Assembly (NCBI GenBank): GCA_028279885.1
Contig: JANQMX010000011.1
Span: 1-64,000 of the forward strand
Source of the DNA: Rhodovibrionaceae bacterium
Lineage (GTDB): Bacteria; Pseudomonadota; Alphaproteobacteria; Kiloniellales; DSM-21159
Reading direction: 5' to 3'
DNA length: 64,000 nt
Shown here: one piece after another, positions 1 through 8,449 of the stretch
Position numbering within the stretch: the stretch's first letter is position 1
Layout: the number at the start of each line of letters is the position of its first letter
The notes under the pieces: model-generated
Told to the model about the DNA's origin: nothing
The model's input: only the letters and a program-made list of their open reading frames with translations
Database searches by the model: none
Position numbers and translations under genes: made by a program

Positions 1-77
1 TGGTCGGGGAGAGAGGATTCGAACCTCCGGCCCCTACGTCCCGAACGTAGTGCTCTACCAGGCTGAGCTACTCCCCG
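1..77 (-). tRNA. tRNA-Pro (anticodon CGG)
   Basis: Read on the minus strand from position 77, the sequence folds as a complete cloverleaf. The 7-bp acceptor stem pairs CGGGGAG with CTCCCCG. The anticodon arm is CTACG-TTCGGGA-CGTAG, giving anticodon CGG, which reads the proline codon CCG. A TTCGAAT T-loop is present and the 3' CCA is encoded at positions 3-1. The CGGGG start is typical of tRNA-Pro. The gene reaches the window edge but appears complete. Confidence 0.95.
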
Positions 78-318
78 ACAGCGCCGGCCGTGCATTGCCC
101 GGCCAGGCCGCTGGCTTATACGCGCTTCGCCCCACGATTTCAATCGCTCGATAACACAAGCATTGCTTTCTTCTCTTGTGTCCCAACTGACGCCAAGGTA
201 GCTTTCCGCCGACTGCGGGGAAGGGCGAAAAGGCGTTCTGTTCCCGTCAGATCGCAATCAGAAATGGCCGCACAAAAGAACATCAGGCGGCGATCCAGAA
301 CGGGAGGTCTACAGGAAA

Positions 319-1374
319 ATGAAAATCCGTTCCCTTCTTTTTAGCGCCGCCGCGGTTGCTTTGGCCGGCGCCTTTACCATTGCGACCATGAACGAAGCCA
401 TGGCCGATCGCCTACGGTGGAAAATGGCAAGCGCTTTCCCCAGCAGCTTGGTTCAGCTCGGTACTGGGGGCGTTCTTTTGTCAGAGCGGTTGGAGAACAT
501 GACCGGCGGTCAGATAGAGCTACGGTTCTTCGAGCCCAATGCGCTGGTGCCGCCGCTCGAGATGTTCGATGCCATCTCCGCCGGCTCGCTCGACGCCGCC
601 TGGTCGGTGCCGGGCTACTGGTTCGGCCGCGAGCCGTCTCTGGCCCTCTTCTCAGCCGTGCCCTTCGGCCCCCGTGCCGGCGAATATCTCGCCTGGATGT
701 ATCACGGTGGCGGTCATGAGTTGATGGACGAGGTTTACGCCAAGCATAACATCAGGTCCTTGATCTGCGGCGTCATCGCACCGGAGGCCTCGGGCTGGTT
801 CCGTACCGAGATCAACTCGGTCCAAGACCTCGAAGGCCTGAAGATGCGGTTCTTCGGCCTCGGCGCCAAGGTCATGGAGAAGGTTGGCGTTTCGACCCAG
901 CTTTTGGCCGGTGGCGACATCTATCCCGCTCTGGAGCGCGGTTCGATCGACGCCACCGAGTTCTCCATGCCGGCAATCGATCTCGACCTGGGCTTCTACC
1001 AAGTGGCCAAGCACTACTACTTCCCGGGCTGGCACCAGCAGTCGACGCTGTTCGAGCTAATGATCAACCTGGACAAGTGGAACGCGCTTGACGATCAGCA
1101 GAAAGCGATGATCGAGGCCGCCTGCCACGCCAATGTCGCGGCGATGTTCGCCGAGGGTGAAGCCATCCAGTTTGCGGCCATGCAAGAGCTGCAAGACAAG
1201 GGCGTGACCCTACACCGCTGGCCGGAAGACGTCCTCGACACCCTGCGCGGTGCCTGGGGCGAGGTGGCCACCGAGCTGGCCGCAGAGGACGAGCACTTCA
1301 GGAAGTCTTGGGACTCCCTGCAAGCCTTCCGCCGCAACTATGCCATCTGGAACGACCTGGGCTACTTGCAGTAA
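319..1374 (+). CDS. dctP: TRAP transporter substrate-binding protein (DctP family)
   Basis: This is the periplasmic solute receptor of a tripartite ATP-independent (TRAP) importer, which captures an organic acid and delivers it to the DctQM membrane part. The 351-residue product starts with a Sec signal peptide (residues 1-29, ending in Ala-Met-Ala). The rest is a DctP fold. The conserved carboxylate-binding Arg is in 'LKMRFFG' near residue 177, and the helix after it (AKVMEKVG) is typical of the 2-keto acid/mannitol-type subfamily. Length is normal for DctP. AGGA lies just before the ATG. dctQ and dctM follow on the same strand, after a strong hairpin at 1403-1456 that probably keeps receptor mRNA in excess. 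The ligand cannot be named from sequence. Confidence 0.93.
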   Translation: MKIRSLLFSAAAVALAGAFTIATMNEAMADRLRWKMASAFPSSLVQLGTGGVLLSERLENMTGGQIELRFFEPNALVPPLEMFDAISAGSLDAAWSVPGYWFGREPSLALFSAVPFGPRAGEYLAWMYHGGGHELMDEVYAKHNIRSLICGVIAPEASGWFRTEINSVQDLEGLKMRFFGLGAKVMEKVGVSTQLLAGGDIYPALERGSIDATEFSMPAIDLDLGFYQVAKHYYFPGWHQQSTLFELMINLDKWNALDDQQKAMIEAACHANVAAMFAEGEAIQFAAMQELQDKGVTLHRWPEDVLDTLRGAWGEVATELAAEDEHFRKSWDSLQAFRRNYAIWNDLGYLQ

Positions 1375-1402
1375 GCCACAGCGAGGCAAAGCCTCTTTGT
1401 AA

Positions 1403-1456
1403 GACAGCATAAAGCGGGTCGGAGCCTGCCTGCGCGCGGGCTCCGACCGTGCTGTC
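1403..1456 (+). promoter_or_regulatory. Intercistronic hairpin between dctP and dctQ
   Basis: A two-part stem-loop lies between the receptor and permease genes. An outer GACAGCA (1403-1409) pairs with TGCTGTC (1450-1456), and an inner 10-bp GGTCGGAGCC (1417-1426) pairs with GGCTCCGACC (1439-1448). No U-run follows, so it is more likely an mRNA-stabilising or attenuating structure than a complete terminator. Confidence 0.6.
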
Positions 1457-1511
1457 TCGTTGCGAGGCTCCGCCAAGTCGATCTTAGCCAGCTCTCCCGA
1501 TAGGCAGACTC

Positions 1512-2102
1512 ATGCAGACGCTCGCCCGACTCAGCGACGGCCTCGACGTCCTTCTCACCCGCATTGCCAAAATTGCGGCCTGGGCCGCAGTAGCGCTGAT
1601 CGCGGTGACCGTCTTCGACGTGGTGACCCGGCGCTTCTTCGTCCTTGGCTCGACCCGGCTGCAAGAGCTGCAGTGGCACTTTCACACCATCCTCTTCATG
1701 TTCCTGCTCGGTTACGCCTACCTGCGCGATGCGCACGTCCGCATCGACCTGGTGCGAGAGCGACTTTCGGAACGAGCGCAGTGGTGGATCGAGCTCATCG
1801 GCTGCCTCATCTTCCTCATCCCCTATTCCATGCTGATCGTTTACTTCAGCTACGATTTCTGGGAGCGCTCCTTCCTGGCCAATGAGGGTTCCTCCGCTGC
1901 CACCGGCCTGCCCTACCGCTGGATCATCAAGGCGGCCTTGCCGCTGGGCTTCACATTACTCGGCCTGGCCGGCCTCGCGGTCATCCTGCGCAAGATCGTC
2001 GAGCTCTTCGGGCCGCCCGACTTGCGAAACAAGGTCCACGACATCGAAGACGCGGAACGAGTCGACGAGTTCCACCCCGACCTGGACGGGGGGAACAAGT
2101 AG
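1512..2102 (+). CDS. dctQ: TRAP transporter small permease (DctQ family)
   Basis: This is the small integral membrane subunit of a TRAP importer, which pairs with DctM in the inner membrane. The 196-residue protein has four hydrophobic segments, near residues 16-36, 50-75, 93-115 and 135-157. It shows the conserved DctQ features of an early 'DVVTRRF' after the first segment, 'LQELQWHFHTILFMF' and 'RDAHVRIDLV'. These match the DctQ subfamily with the Glu-Leu-Gln-Trp motif. It starts 55 bp after the hairpin that follows dctP. Its stop codon at 2102 directly adjoins the dctM start at 2103, so the two are probably translationally coupled. Confidence 0.93.
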   Translation: MQTLARLSDGLDVLLTRIAKIAAWAAVALIAVTVFDVVTRRFFVLGSTRLQELQWHFHTILFMFLLGYAYLRDAHVRIDLVRERLSERAQWWIELIGCLIFLIPYSMLIVYFSYDFWERSFLANEGSSAATGLPYRWIIKAALPLGFTLLGLAGLAVILRKIVELFGPPDLRNKVHDIEDAERVDEFHPDLDGGNK

Positions 2103-3485
2103 ATGGAATTCGCCGACTACCTACCGCTTATGATGTTCGCAGCGCTCGCGCTGCTGCTCTTCACCGGTTACCCCGTCGCCTTCATTCTGGGCGGCGTCGG
2201 CCTTGCCTTCGGCTTTATCGGCATGGCCTTCGGCGACTTCTATTTCTCCTTTATCCAGTTCTTCAACCTGGTGCCACGCCTCTGGGGCGAGGGCGGCGGC
2301 GGCATCGCCGCGAATCTCATCCTCACCGCCATTCCCATGTTCATCTTCATGGGAACCATGCTGGAGAAGAGCGGCGTCGCGACCGACCTTCTCCGCTGCC
2401 TGCAAGTGCTGCTGCGCCGGGTGCCAGGCGGCCTCGCGCTTTCGGTGACCATCCTCGGCACCGTCATGGCCGCGACGACCGGTATCATCGGCGCCTCGGT
2501 GGTGATGATGACCCTCCTGGCCCTACCGGAGATGATGAAGCGCGGCTACAACATGCCGCTGGCGACCGGCACCATCGCCTCCTCCGGCACGCTCGGCATC
2601 CTCATTCCACCCAGCATCATGCTGGTCATCATGGCGGACCTGCTGGCGCGGTCGGTCGGCAACCTCTTCTTCGCGGCTTTCTTCCCCGGCCTGATGCTGG
2701 CCGTTTTCTACATGATCTACATCTTTGTGCTTTGCCGCCTGAAGCCGGAGCTGGCACCGCCCCTGCCCGAGGACATGGGGCCGGACAGCACGGCTGGTTT
2801 GGTGAAGATGGTGCTGAGAAGCTTCATACCGCCGGTCTTCCTGGTTTTTCTGGTGCTGGGCTCCATTCTCTTCGGCTGGGCAGCGCCCACCGAGGCCGCC
2901 GGCGTCGGCGCCGCTGGCGCAACGCTATTGGCGATTTTCAATCGCAAGCTGACTTGGACCGTCCTGAAGGAGGTGGTTGAGCGCTCGGCGCTGACCAACG
3001 CCATGATCTTCGGCATCTTCATCGGCGCCAGCTGCTTCTCCTACGTCTTCCGCAGCTTGGGCGGAGACGATCTGGTGATCGATCTCGTGGAATCGCTGGG
3101 CTTCGGCTCCTGGGGCCTACTCATCCTCTTGATGGGTATCGTCTTCATTCTCGGCTTCTTCTTCGACTGGCTGGAGATCACGCTGATCGTCCTGCCCGTC
3201 TTTGCGCCGATCGTTGCGCTGCTCGATTTCGGCGACCACGTCACCGGCACCGACGTGATCTATTGGTTCGCCATCCTGATGGCCGTCAATCTGCAAACTT
3301 CGTTCCTGACACCACCCTTTGGCTTCGCGCTCTTCTATATGAAGGGCGCGGCCCCACCCGGAGTCAGCATCAATCAGATCTACAAGGGCATCATCCCCTT
3401 CGTGATCCTGCAACTGATCGGGCTGGGACTGGTCATGGCCTTCCCCGACATCGCACTCTGGCTGCCGCGGGAATTCCTGGATTAG
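2103..3485 (+). CDS. dctM: TRAP transporter large permease (DctM family)
   Basis: This is the large membrane subunit of the TRAP importer, carrying the Na+- or H+-coupled transport path. The 460-residue protein is almost entirely hydrophobic, with about 12 membrane segments. Typical DctM motifs are present: 'GYPVAFILGGVGLAFG' near the N-terminus, 'ATTGIIGASVVMMTLLALP', 'GTLGILIPPSIMLVI', 'APTEAAGVGAAGA' and 'LTPPFGFALFYMKG' near the C-terminus. It starts one base after the dctQ stop. It is the last gene of the dctPQM operon and converges on the gene at 3521-3910. Confidence 0.94.
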   Translation: MEFADYLPLMMFAALALLLFTGYPVAFILGGVGLAFGFIGMAFGDFYFSFIQFFNLVPRLWGEGGGGIAANLILTAIPMFIFMGTMLEKSGVATDLLRCLQVLLRRVPGGLALSVTILGTVMAATTGIIGASVVMMTLLALPEMMKRGYNMPLATGTIASSGTLGILIPPSIMLVIMADLLARSVGNLFFAAFFPGLMLAVFYMIYIFVLCRLKPELAPPLPEDMGPDSTAGLVKMVLRSFIPPVFLVFLVLGSILFGWAAPTEAAGVGAAGATLLAIFNRKLTWTVLKEVVERSALTNAMIFGIFIGASCFSYVFRSLGGDDLVIDLVESLGFGSWGLLILLMGIVFILGFFFDWLEITLIVLPVFAPIVALLDFGDHVTGTDVIYWFAILMAVNLQTSFLTPPFGFALFYMKGAAPPGVSINQIYKGIIPFVILQLIGLGLVMAFPDIALWLPREFLD

Positions 3486-3520
3486 CAACAGAGTGAGCTG
3501 GCCGCGCGAAACCCCACCGG

Positions 3521-3910
3521 TCAGCTGGTCCAGGAGTGTAGCGTTCCCATCCGGGCGAACTTGATCCGCCAGCGGTTCGTCCGTGCCTGCAGAACGTAGT
3601 GGTACTCCATGTCGCCGATCAGACGCCCTCTGGACGCCATGACCCGATATCTGTTGCTGCAGAAAGCCTCGGCCGTGCCAAATGCAGTCTCGCGCAAACA
3701 TTCGATCTCTATCTCCCGCACGCCAGCCTCCTTCAGCGAGGTGACGAAGTTGCGTTCATAGTTCTCGAGATCTTGCTCGCTACGCAGGATGTGGTCGCCA
3801 TTGCTATCGACGATGAGACAGGGAAAGTCGAAGAACTCGGCGAAAACCGTCGCATCGCACGCAAGATAAGCGCGTGCATAGCGATCAAAGAACAAGGCGA
3901 TCGACTGCAT
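3521..3910 (-). CDS. NTF2-like (SnoaL-type) hypothetical protein
   Basis: A 129-residue soluble protein without signal peptide. The pattern of an N-terminal helix (FFDRYARAYLACDATVFAEFF), a middle helix and C-terminal beta strands ending in 'YVLQARTNRWRIKFARMG' fits the NTF2-like/SnoaL cone fold used by many small ligand-binding or isomerase-like proteins. No catalytic residue can be assigned. It lies between the convergent TRAP operon and the DUF2336 gene, with 90 bp before the latter's stop codon. It may be co-transcribed with it. Function unknown. Confidence 0.7.
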   Translation of the reverse strand: MQSIALFFDRYARAYLACDATVFAEFFDFPCLIVDSNGDHILRSEQDLENYERNFVTSLKEAGVREIEIECLRETAFGTAEAFCSNRYRVMASRGRLIGDMEYHYVLQARTNRWRIKFARMGTLHSWTS

Positions 3911-4000
3911 GCGGAGAACCGTTCTACGGCCGGAAGACGCACACGATCATGCCGGGAGGATGCACCGCGTCAACCGGCATCCCGGTTGAGCAGATTCCGT

Positions 4001-5113
4001 CTAAGCCGCGAAGGTCTGAAGCTTTTCGCAGAGGTAGCTGACGTCGGCCTCGGGGAGCACCTCTTCGCCGGCATCGAAGCCCGTCAGCATACGCTCGATG
4101 ACCCGCTCCACGAAACGCTGGCGATCGTTGCGACCGGCGTCGTAGTCGGTCTCCTTCAACACGGCGAGCGCCGCGCGAATGGCCGGCAGGTAGTGCTTGG
4201 GCCAGCTTGCCCGCTGGCACACGGCCTCCAGACCGCGACCGCCGGCATCGTGAATCAGGATGCGGGCATTCTGTAGCGGCACCTTGGCGCGCAGAGCCGT
4301 GGCCACCTCGAACAGCAGCAAATCCCCGGTGCAAAGCGCCCGCAGGATGAGCGACGGGGTCATGCGACCGCTGTTGAGCAGGTCTTGGGCCAAACGCTCG
4401 GTCTCTTCGACCGTGTTGTGGCCGATGACCTCGACCGTAGCCCGCTCGCGGATCTGTGAAACCAAGGTGCTGAGGTCATCGACCGGAAAGTCGTGGCGGG
4501 TCCGCAGATAGCCTTCCAGCTTCGCCGTGAAGGCCGCGACCAGCTTTTCCTTCACCGTCGGCGGGAGGGCGACCCGACGGCAGAGCGACTCGTCAACCAG
4601 CGCGCTGCCATTGTAGTTCACCATCACATGCTCAAACGAGCGTTCGCTGATCTCCGCGCCCTCGTTCGCGACCAGCTTGGCCACAGCCACCTCATTGCCG
4701 CAGTGAACGATGGCATCCGACACCGCTTCCGAAACGTGGCGCCGCTCGGCGATAGCGGCCTGCTTCGCCGCGCTTTGTGTCTCGACGAGCGCAATCAAAT
4801 CCTCGTCGTTCAAAACCTCGGTCACGGTCAGGAACGGCAGCGCAACCTGCTCCACGTCTTTTGCAAGCAGCAGAGCAGTTTGGCGTGGCAAGTTGGGCGC
4901 CGACATCAATGACTCGGCCAAAGCCGCACGAACAGCAACTTCGGTATCGCGCGCCAGGCGGTCAAAAATGTCCCGCGCGATTTGACTCTCCTCGTCGCTC
5001 ATAAAGCCAGCGGCGAACGCATCGGCAACCTTGGAAGCCGTTCCGGCCCGAACGTCCGGCCGAGGTTCCTGCAGCAGCCGTTCCACGTCCTGTGCGGAGA
5101 GCGTTTGTACCAT
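4001..5113 (-). CDS. DUF2336 domain-containing protein
   Basis: A 370-residue soluble, helix-rich protein with HEAT-like repeats. It opens with 'LSAQDVERLLQEPRPDVRAGTASKVADAFAAG' in sense, followed by 'ARDIFDRLARDTEVAVRAALAESL', the hallmark start of DUF2336 proteins. These are common in Rhodospirillales and related alphaproteobacteria, and some are implicated in cell-surface or signalling functions. No enzyme motif is visible. Expression probably starts from the 200-bp gap at 5114-5313 shared with the divergent rhodanese gene. Molecular role unknown. Confidence 0.85.
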   Translation of the reverse strand: MVQTLSAQDVERLLQEPRPDVRAGTASKVADAFAAGFMSDEESQIARDIFDRLARDTEVAVRAALAESLMSAPNLPRQTALLLAKDVEQVALPFLTVTEVLNDEDLIALVETQSAAKQAAIAERRHVSEAVSDAIVHCGNEVAVAKLVANEGAEISERSFEHVMVNYNGSALVDESLCRRVALPPTVKEKLVAAFTAKLEGYLRTRHDFPVDDLSTLVSQIRERATVEVIGHNTVEETERLAQDLLNSGRMTPSLILRALCTGDLLLFEVATALRAKVPLQNARILIHDAGGRGLEAVCQRASWPKHYLPAIRAALAVLKETDYDAGRNDRQRFVERVIERMLTGFDAGEEVLPEADVSYLCEKLQTFAA

Positions 5114-5313
5114 GGTTACGCTTACCTTCTGTTGCCCGAGTCACTCAGATGCGAAAAGGGGCGAGCCTGCGGGCAGGCACTTGCCTGTATCAAAGAAAGG
5201 CTAAACGCACTTGCTTAAGCGGCACTTAACGAAAAATTGTCAAAAACTGTCTGGATGTACGGGCTTTCGATGCCAATAGTATCGGCCATCACACGTAAAC
5301 CAGAGCCTTACGG

Positions 5314-5748
5314 ATGGCCTTGAGATCGCTTATTGTTCCCGCACTCTGCACCGCCGTTGCCTTGGCCGCAGCGCCCCTTGCCCAGGCCGAAGAGCTTTCC
5401 GCGCCTGAGGCTTACGGCCGTGCCAGCGCCGGCGAGATTACTCTGATTGACGTGAGAAGCCCGAGCGAGTGGCGCCAGACGGGCCTACCAGCCCACGGCG
5501 AGGCCGTGACCATCCACGACCCTGAGGGCCTCCCGGCCTTCGTGCGGAAGATCGCCGGCCTGCTGGGCAATGACCCTTCGCGACCAGTAGCCTTGATCTG
5601 CGCCAGCGGCGTACGTTCGAGCTATGCCGAGAAGCTCCTGGAACATGCCGGCTTCACCGCCGTCTACAACGTCACCGAAGGCATGCTGGGCGGCCGCGCC
5701 GGTCCCGGCTGGCTTAAGCGCGCCTTGCCCATAACGTCGGTGCAGTAA
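5314..5748 (+). CDS. Periplasmic rhodanese-like protein
   Basis: A 144-residue single rhodanese domain with a Sec signal peptide (residues 1-25, ending in AQA). 'ITLIDVRSPSEWRQTGLP' is the N-terminal CH2A motif. The active-site loop is 'ICASGVRS', with the catalytic Cys followed by Ala-Ser-Gly-Val-Arg. The C-terminal 'GMLGGRAGPGWLKRALP' is the usual end. Such proteins transfer sulfane sulfur or bind thiosulfate/persulfide in the periplasm. The gene stands alone, divergent from the DUF2336 gene and convergent with the phn-type ABC operon. Confidence 0.9.
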   Translation: MALRSLIVPALCTAVALAAAPLAQAEELSAPEAYGRASAGEITLIDVRSPSEWRQTGLPAHGEAVTIHDPEGLPAFVRKIAGLLGNDPSRPVALICASGVRSSYAEKLLEHAGFTAVYNVTEGMLGGRAGPGWLKRALPITSVQ

Positions 5749-5768
5749 GGCAACAAACGACCGCCGCG

Positions 5769-6647
5769 CTATGCCGAAGCCCGCTCCAAGGGACGCATAG
5801 CAGCCTGATCAGCCATATCGGGATCGGCGCCGTCGCGCCGGTAAATCCGATCGAGCGCTTGCTCAGTCAGCTCCTTTGCCAGGCCGTCGTAAACCACCTG
5901 CCCTGCGCGGAGCCCAATAATCCGGTCCGCATAGCGTCTCGCGAGATCGACCTGATGCAAGCTGCACAGCACGGCAATGCCGCGCTCGCGGCTTATTGCC
6001 TTCAAGATAGTCAAGACCGTTTCGGAAGACTCCGGGTCAAGGCTCGAGACCGGCTCGTCGGCCAGAATGATCTGGCTTTCCTGGGTCAGGACGCGGGCGA
6101 TTGCCACCCGCTGCTGCTGACCGCCAGATAGAGAGTCGGCCCGCTGATAGGCCTTATCCAGCAAACCGACGCTGTCGAGATTGGCTAAGGCGAGTTGCCG
6201 GTCGCGGCGCTCGAAAAGACGGAGAACTACCCGCCAAGTTGACGTATGGCCCAGCCGGCCTCCTAGCACGTTCTTGATGGCCGACAGCCGGCCAATCAGG
6301 TTGAATTGCTGAAAGATCAACCCGATGTTGCGCCTGGCTTCCCTAAGGGCGCGGCCGGAAAGCGTATTGATCTCTGCTCCAGCCACTTCGATAGAGCCGG
6401 TGTCCGGCCTGGTGAGGCCCGTCACGCAGCGGAAGATTGTCGATTTACCGGCACCGCTCGGGCCCAGAAGCACCACCAAGGCACCAGCCGGAATGCTGAA
6501 CGAGACGTTCTGAAGAGCCGCGGTATCTTCGTAGATCTTGCTGACGTCTGTCAGCGTTAAGGGTGCAGTTTCGCCAGCTCCGGACCGAGGCATGGGCGTC
6601 GCGTCGGACAAGCGCACCTCCATCATACCAGCCTCCGTCTCAGCCAT
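5769..6647 (-). CDS. phnC: Phosphonate-type ABC transporter ATP-binding protein
   Basis: This is the cytoplasmic ATPase of a PhnCDE-type importer. The 292-residue protein carries a Walker A 'GPSGAGKST', a Q-loop in 'LIFQQFNLIGRLS', the ABC signature 'LSGGQQQRVAIARVL', a Walker B 'QIILADEPVSSLDPE' and an H-loop 'CSLHQVDLARRYADR'. The 'RLSAIKNVLGGRLG' segment and the region before the signature are typical of PhnC. About 30 extra residues precede the ABC fold. Its start overlaps the phnE end by 25 bp, indicating translational coupling. It is the last gene of the phnD-phnE-phnC operon. No C-P lyase or phosphonatase gene is present in the window, so the true substrate (phosphonate, phosphite, phosphate or another anion) is open. 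Confidence 0.92.
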   Translation of the reverse strand: MAETEAGMMEVRLSDATPMPRSGAGETAPLTLTDVSKIYEDTAALQNVSFSIPAGALVVLLGPSGAGKSTIFRCVTGLTRPDTGSIEVAGAEINTLSGRALREARRNIGLIFQQFNLIGRLSAIKNVLGGRLGHTSTWRVVLRLFERRDRQLALANLDSVGLLDKAYQRADSLSGGQQQRVAIARVLTQESQIILADEPVSSLDPESSETVLTILKAISRERGIAVLCSLHQVDLARRYADRIIGLRAGQVVYDGLAKELTEQALDRIYRRDGADPDMADQAAMRPLERASA

Positions 6648-7447
6648 GCGCTGATCTGGTCGATGATCGTGACCATGACAAGCACGATTGCCGTCAAGGT
6701 AAAGAGCTTCTGGAAGTCCAGCAGATCAATAGCGGCCTTGATTTCGATGCCGATGCCACCGGCCCCGACGATACCGAGAATGGTCGAGGTCCGCACATTG
6801 GCTTCCCAGACATAAAGCGAGATCGACGCCAGACTTGGTAGGGACGACGGGAGCACAGCGAAAGAGACGATCTTAGTCCGACTGGCACCGGACAAGGCCG
6901 CCGCTTCAAGCGGTGCTTTGGGCAGGGTTTCGATCGCTTCGCTGTTGAGCTTGGCAATCACACCAATGGCGTGCAGGGCCATCCCAAGAACGCCCGCGAA
7001 GGGGCCGAGACCAACCGCAGCGACGAACAGGATGGCAAAAACCACTGTATCGATGCCGCGCAGAGCATTGGCGAACGCGCGAATGGGCGTGGCAAGCCAG
7101 GACGGAGAAGAGAGGTTCTTCGACATGAAAATGCTGAGCGGGAAGGCAACCACCGTGGCTACGGCCGTCGCGACGGTCGCGATGGCCACAGTTTCGGCAG
7201 CGCGGTACAGCATCCGGTCGAAGTCACCGACGTAAGGCGGCCAGGACTTCGAAGCCCAGGTCAACATACGCGGGATACCTTCGGCCAACCGGGCCAGATC
7301 AACCTGGGCGAGGCTCAGACAAGCGGCGAAGAATAGCAAAAGTAGCACGAAGCCCAACGAGCGCTTTAGAAAGGAAAGCGACCAGAGATTCAGCGCGGGC
7401 TCTTGGTAGAGCGCGTCGTCGAGCTTGATCGGCCGATTAAGAAGCAT
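6623..7447 (-). CDS. phnE: Phosphonate-type ABC transporter permease
   Basis: This is the inner-membrane permease of the PhnCDE-type importer. The 274-residue protein has about six membrane segments. It has the ABC permease coupling motif 'EALPKAPLEAAALSGAS'-like region (ETLPKAPLEAAALSGA) and 'VGAGGIGIEIKAAIDLLDFQK' near the C-terminus, both characteristic of PhnE. 'ALRGIDTVVFAILFVAAVGLGPFAGVLG' in the middle is also typical of PhnE. It overlaps phnC by 25 bp and is separated from phnD by a 132-bp gap that holds a strong hairpin. Confidence 0.92.
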   Translation of the reverse strand: MLLNRPIKLDDALYQEPALNLWSLSFLKRSLGFVLLLLFFAACLSLAQVDLARLAEGIPRMLTWASKSWPPYVGDFDRMLYRAAETVAIATVATAVATVVAFPLSIFMSKNLSSPSWLATPIRAFANALRGIDTVVFAILFVAAVGLGPFAGVLGMALHAIGVIAKLNSEAIETLPKAPLEAAALSGASRTKIVSFAVLPSSLPSLASISLYVWEANVRTSTILGIVGAGGIGIEIKAAIDLLDFQKLFTLTAIVLVMVTIIDQISAWLRRRLV

Positions 7448-7534
7448 GGCACGTCCGAGAAACAGGCAACTGACATGGGCGAGGCGGCTGCCAAGCCTCC
7501 TACCGGGGGCAAAACCAAACGGCAGCGATAACGG

Positions 7535-7567
7535 CGGCTCCGGGCTTTGGTTGTGAGCCCGGAGCCG
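7535..7567 (-). promoter_or_regulatory. Perfect 12-bp hairpin between phnD and phnE
   Basis: CGGCTCCGGGCT (7535-7546) pairs without mismatch with AGCCCGGAGCCG (7556-7567) around a 9-base loop. It lies just after the phnD stop codon and no U-run follows on the minus strand. This fits a 3'-end stabiliser or partial terminator that raises binding-protein mRNA over permease mRNA. Confidence 0.7.
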
Positions 7568-7579
7568 ACGAAGGCAGCA

Positions 7580-8449
7580 TCAGGACCGCAGAACGCCAAG
7601 ATCGCGACCCATCTGTTCCAGCTCGCGATAGGGCTCGTGGCTGGTAGGCTCGAAGCCGGTGTAGGGAGGTGGCAGCTGCGCCCGAATATCGTCGGACAAA
7701 TTGACGAAAGCCGCTTGCAAGGCACTGGCCATATCCTCGGACATGCCGCTGCGAACGGCCACCACCTCATTGGGTAGCGGTTCGGACTGCCAGATCACTT
7801 TGTTGGACGTCTCGGAAATCGTGCCGTTCCGAATCATGGTGTTGCGGTGGGTATCCCAACCCGTCGCGAGGTCGACCTGGCCCTCTGCGGTGGCCATCTG
7901 CGCCGCCGCGGCGGAGGCGCCTTCGGCATAGCGGCCAAAAAAGCTCTCGGGATCTATACCTTTGGATGTCAGAAAGTGAGTCGGCACCAGCCAGCCCGAG
8001 GTGGAACCGACGTCCAGCATCTGCATCGACAGTCCTTCGGCTCCAGCCGGGAAGTTGTCGATCTTGAGGTCCCGGCGGCCGACTATAATGGCATGATAGA
8101 TGGGCTTGCCATCGACCAGCATGACGTTGATCGGCCGGGCGTTCCCCCGATTGCGCGCCAGAATGTAGCCCCAGGGGCCCATCTGGGCGATGTCGACCTG
8201 CTCATTGGCCAGCGCCGTGGAGATGCCGGCCCAGTCGTTCGCCACATTGAGCTCGAGATCGGCACCGACTGCTTCGGTGACTGCGCGGTAAATGGGCTCC
8301 CAGACCCGGTAGGTATCGGCCTGGGTCGGCTGTTGCGGCCCGAGCCCAACGCGCAGAAGCGGACGGGAGTCTGCCCGCAGAACCGCCGGTGCGGCCAAAA
8401 GACCGACCGTCGCGGCCGTCGACACGGTAAGAAACTGTCTTCTGTTCAT
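7580..8449 (-). CDS. phnD: Phosphonate/phosphate-type ABC transporter substrate-binding protein
   Basis: This is the periplasmic receptor of the PhnCDE-type importer. From the ATG at 8449 (GGAG about 8 bases upstream) the product has 289 residues. It begins with 'MNRRQFLTVSTAATVGLLAAPAVLRA', which resembles a Tat/Sec signal starting in the RRQFL style. A longer in-frame start at 8488 would put 13 unneeded residues before the signal. The mature part has the PhnD (phosphate/phosphite/phosphonate) fold: 'VGLGPQQPTQADTYRVWEPI', 'QVDIAQMGPWGYILARN', and 'DVGSTSGWLVPTHFL', the last being the phosphonate-binding loop. The gene is first in the operon and divergent from rpiR-type regulator 8942-9838. 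Confidence 0.9.
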   Translation of the reverse strand: MNRRQFLTVSTAATVGLLAAPAVLRADSRPLLRVGLGPQQPTQADTYRVWEPIYRAVTEAVGADLELNVANDWAGISTALANEQVDIAQMGPWGYILARNRGNARPINVMLVDGKPIYHAIIVGRRDLKIDNFPAGAEGLSMQMLDVGSTSGWLVPTHFLTSKGIDPESFFGRYAEGASAAAAQMATAEGQVDLATGWDTHRNTMIRNGTISETSNKVIWQSEPLPNEVVAVRSGMSEDMASALQAAFVNLSDDIRAQLPPPYTGFEPTSHEPYRELEQMGRDLGVLRS

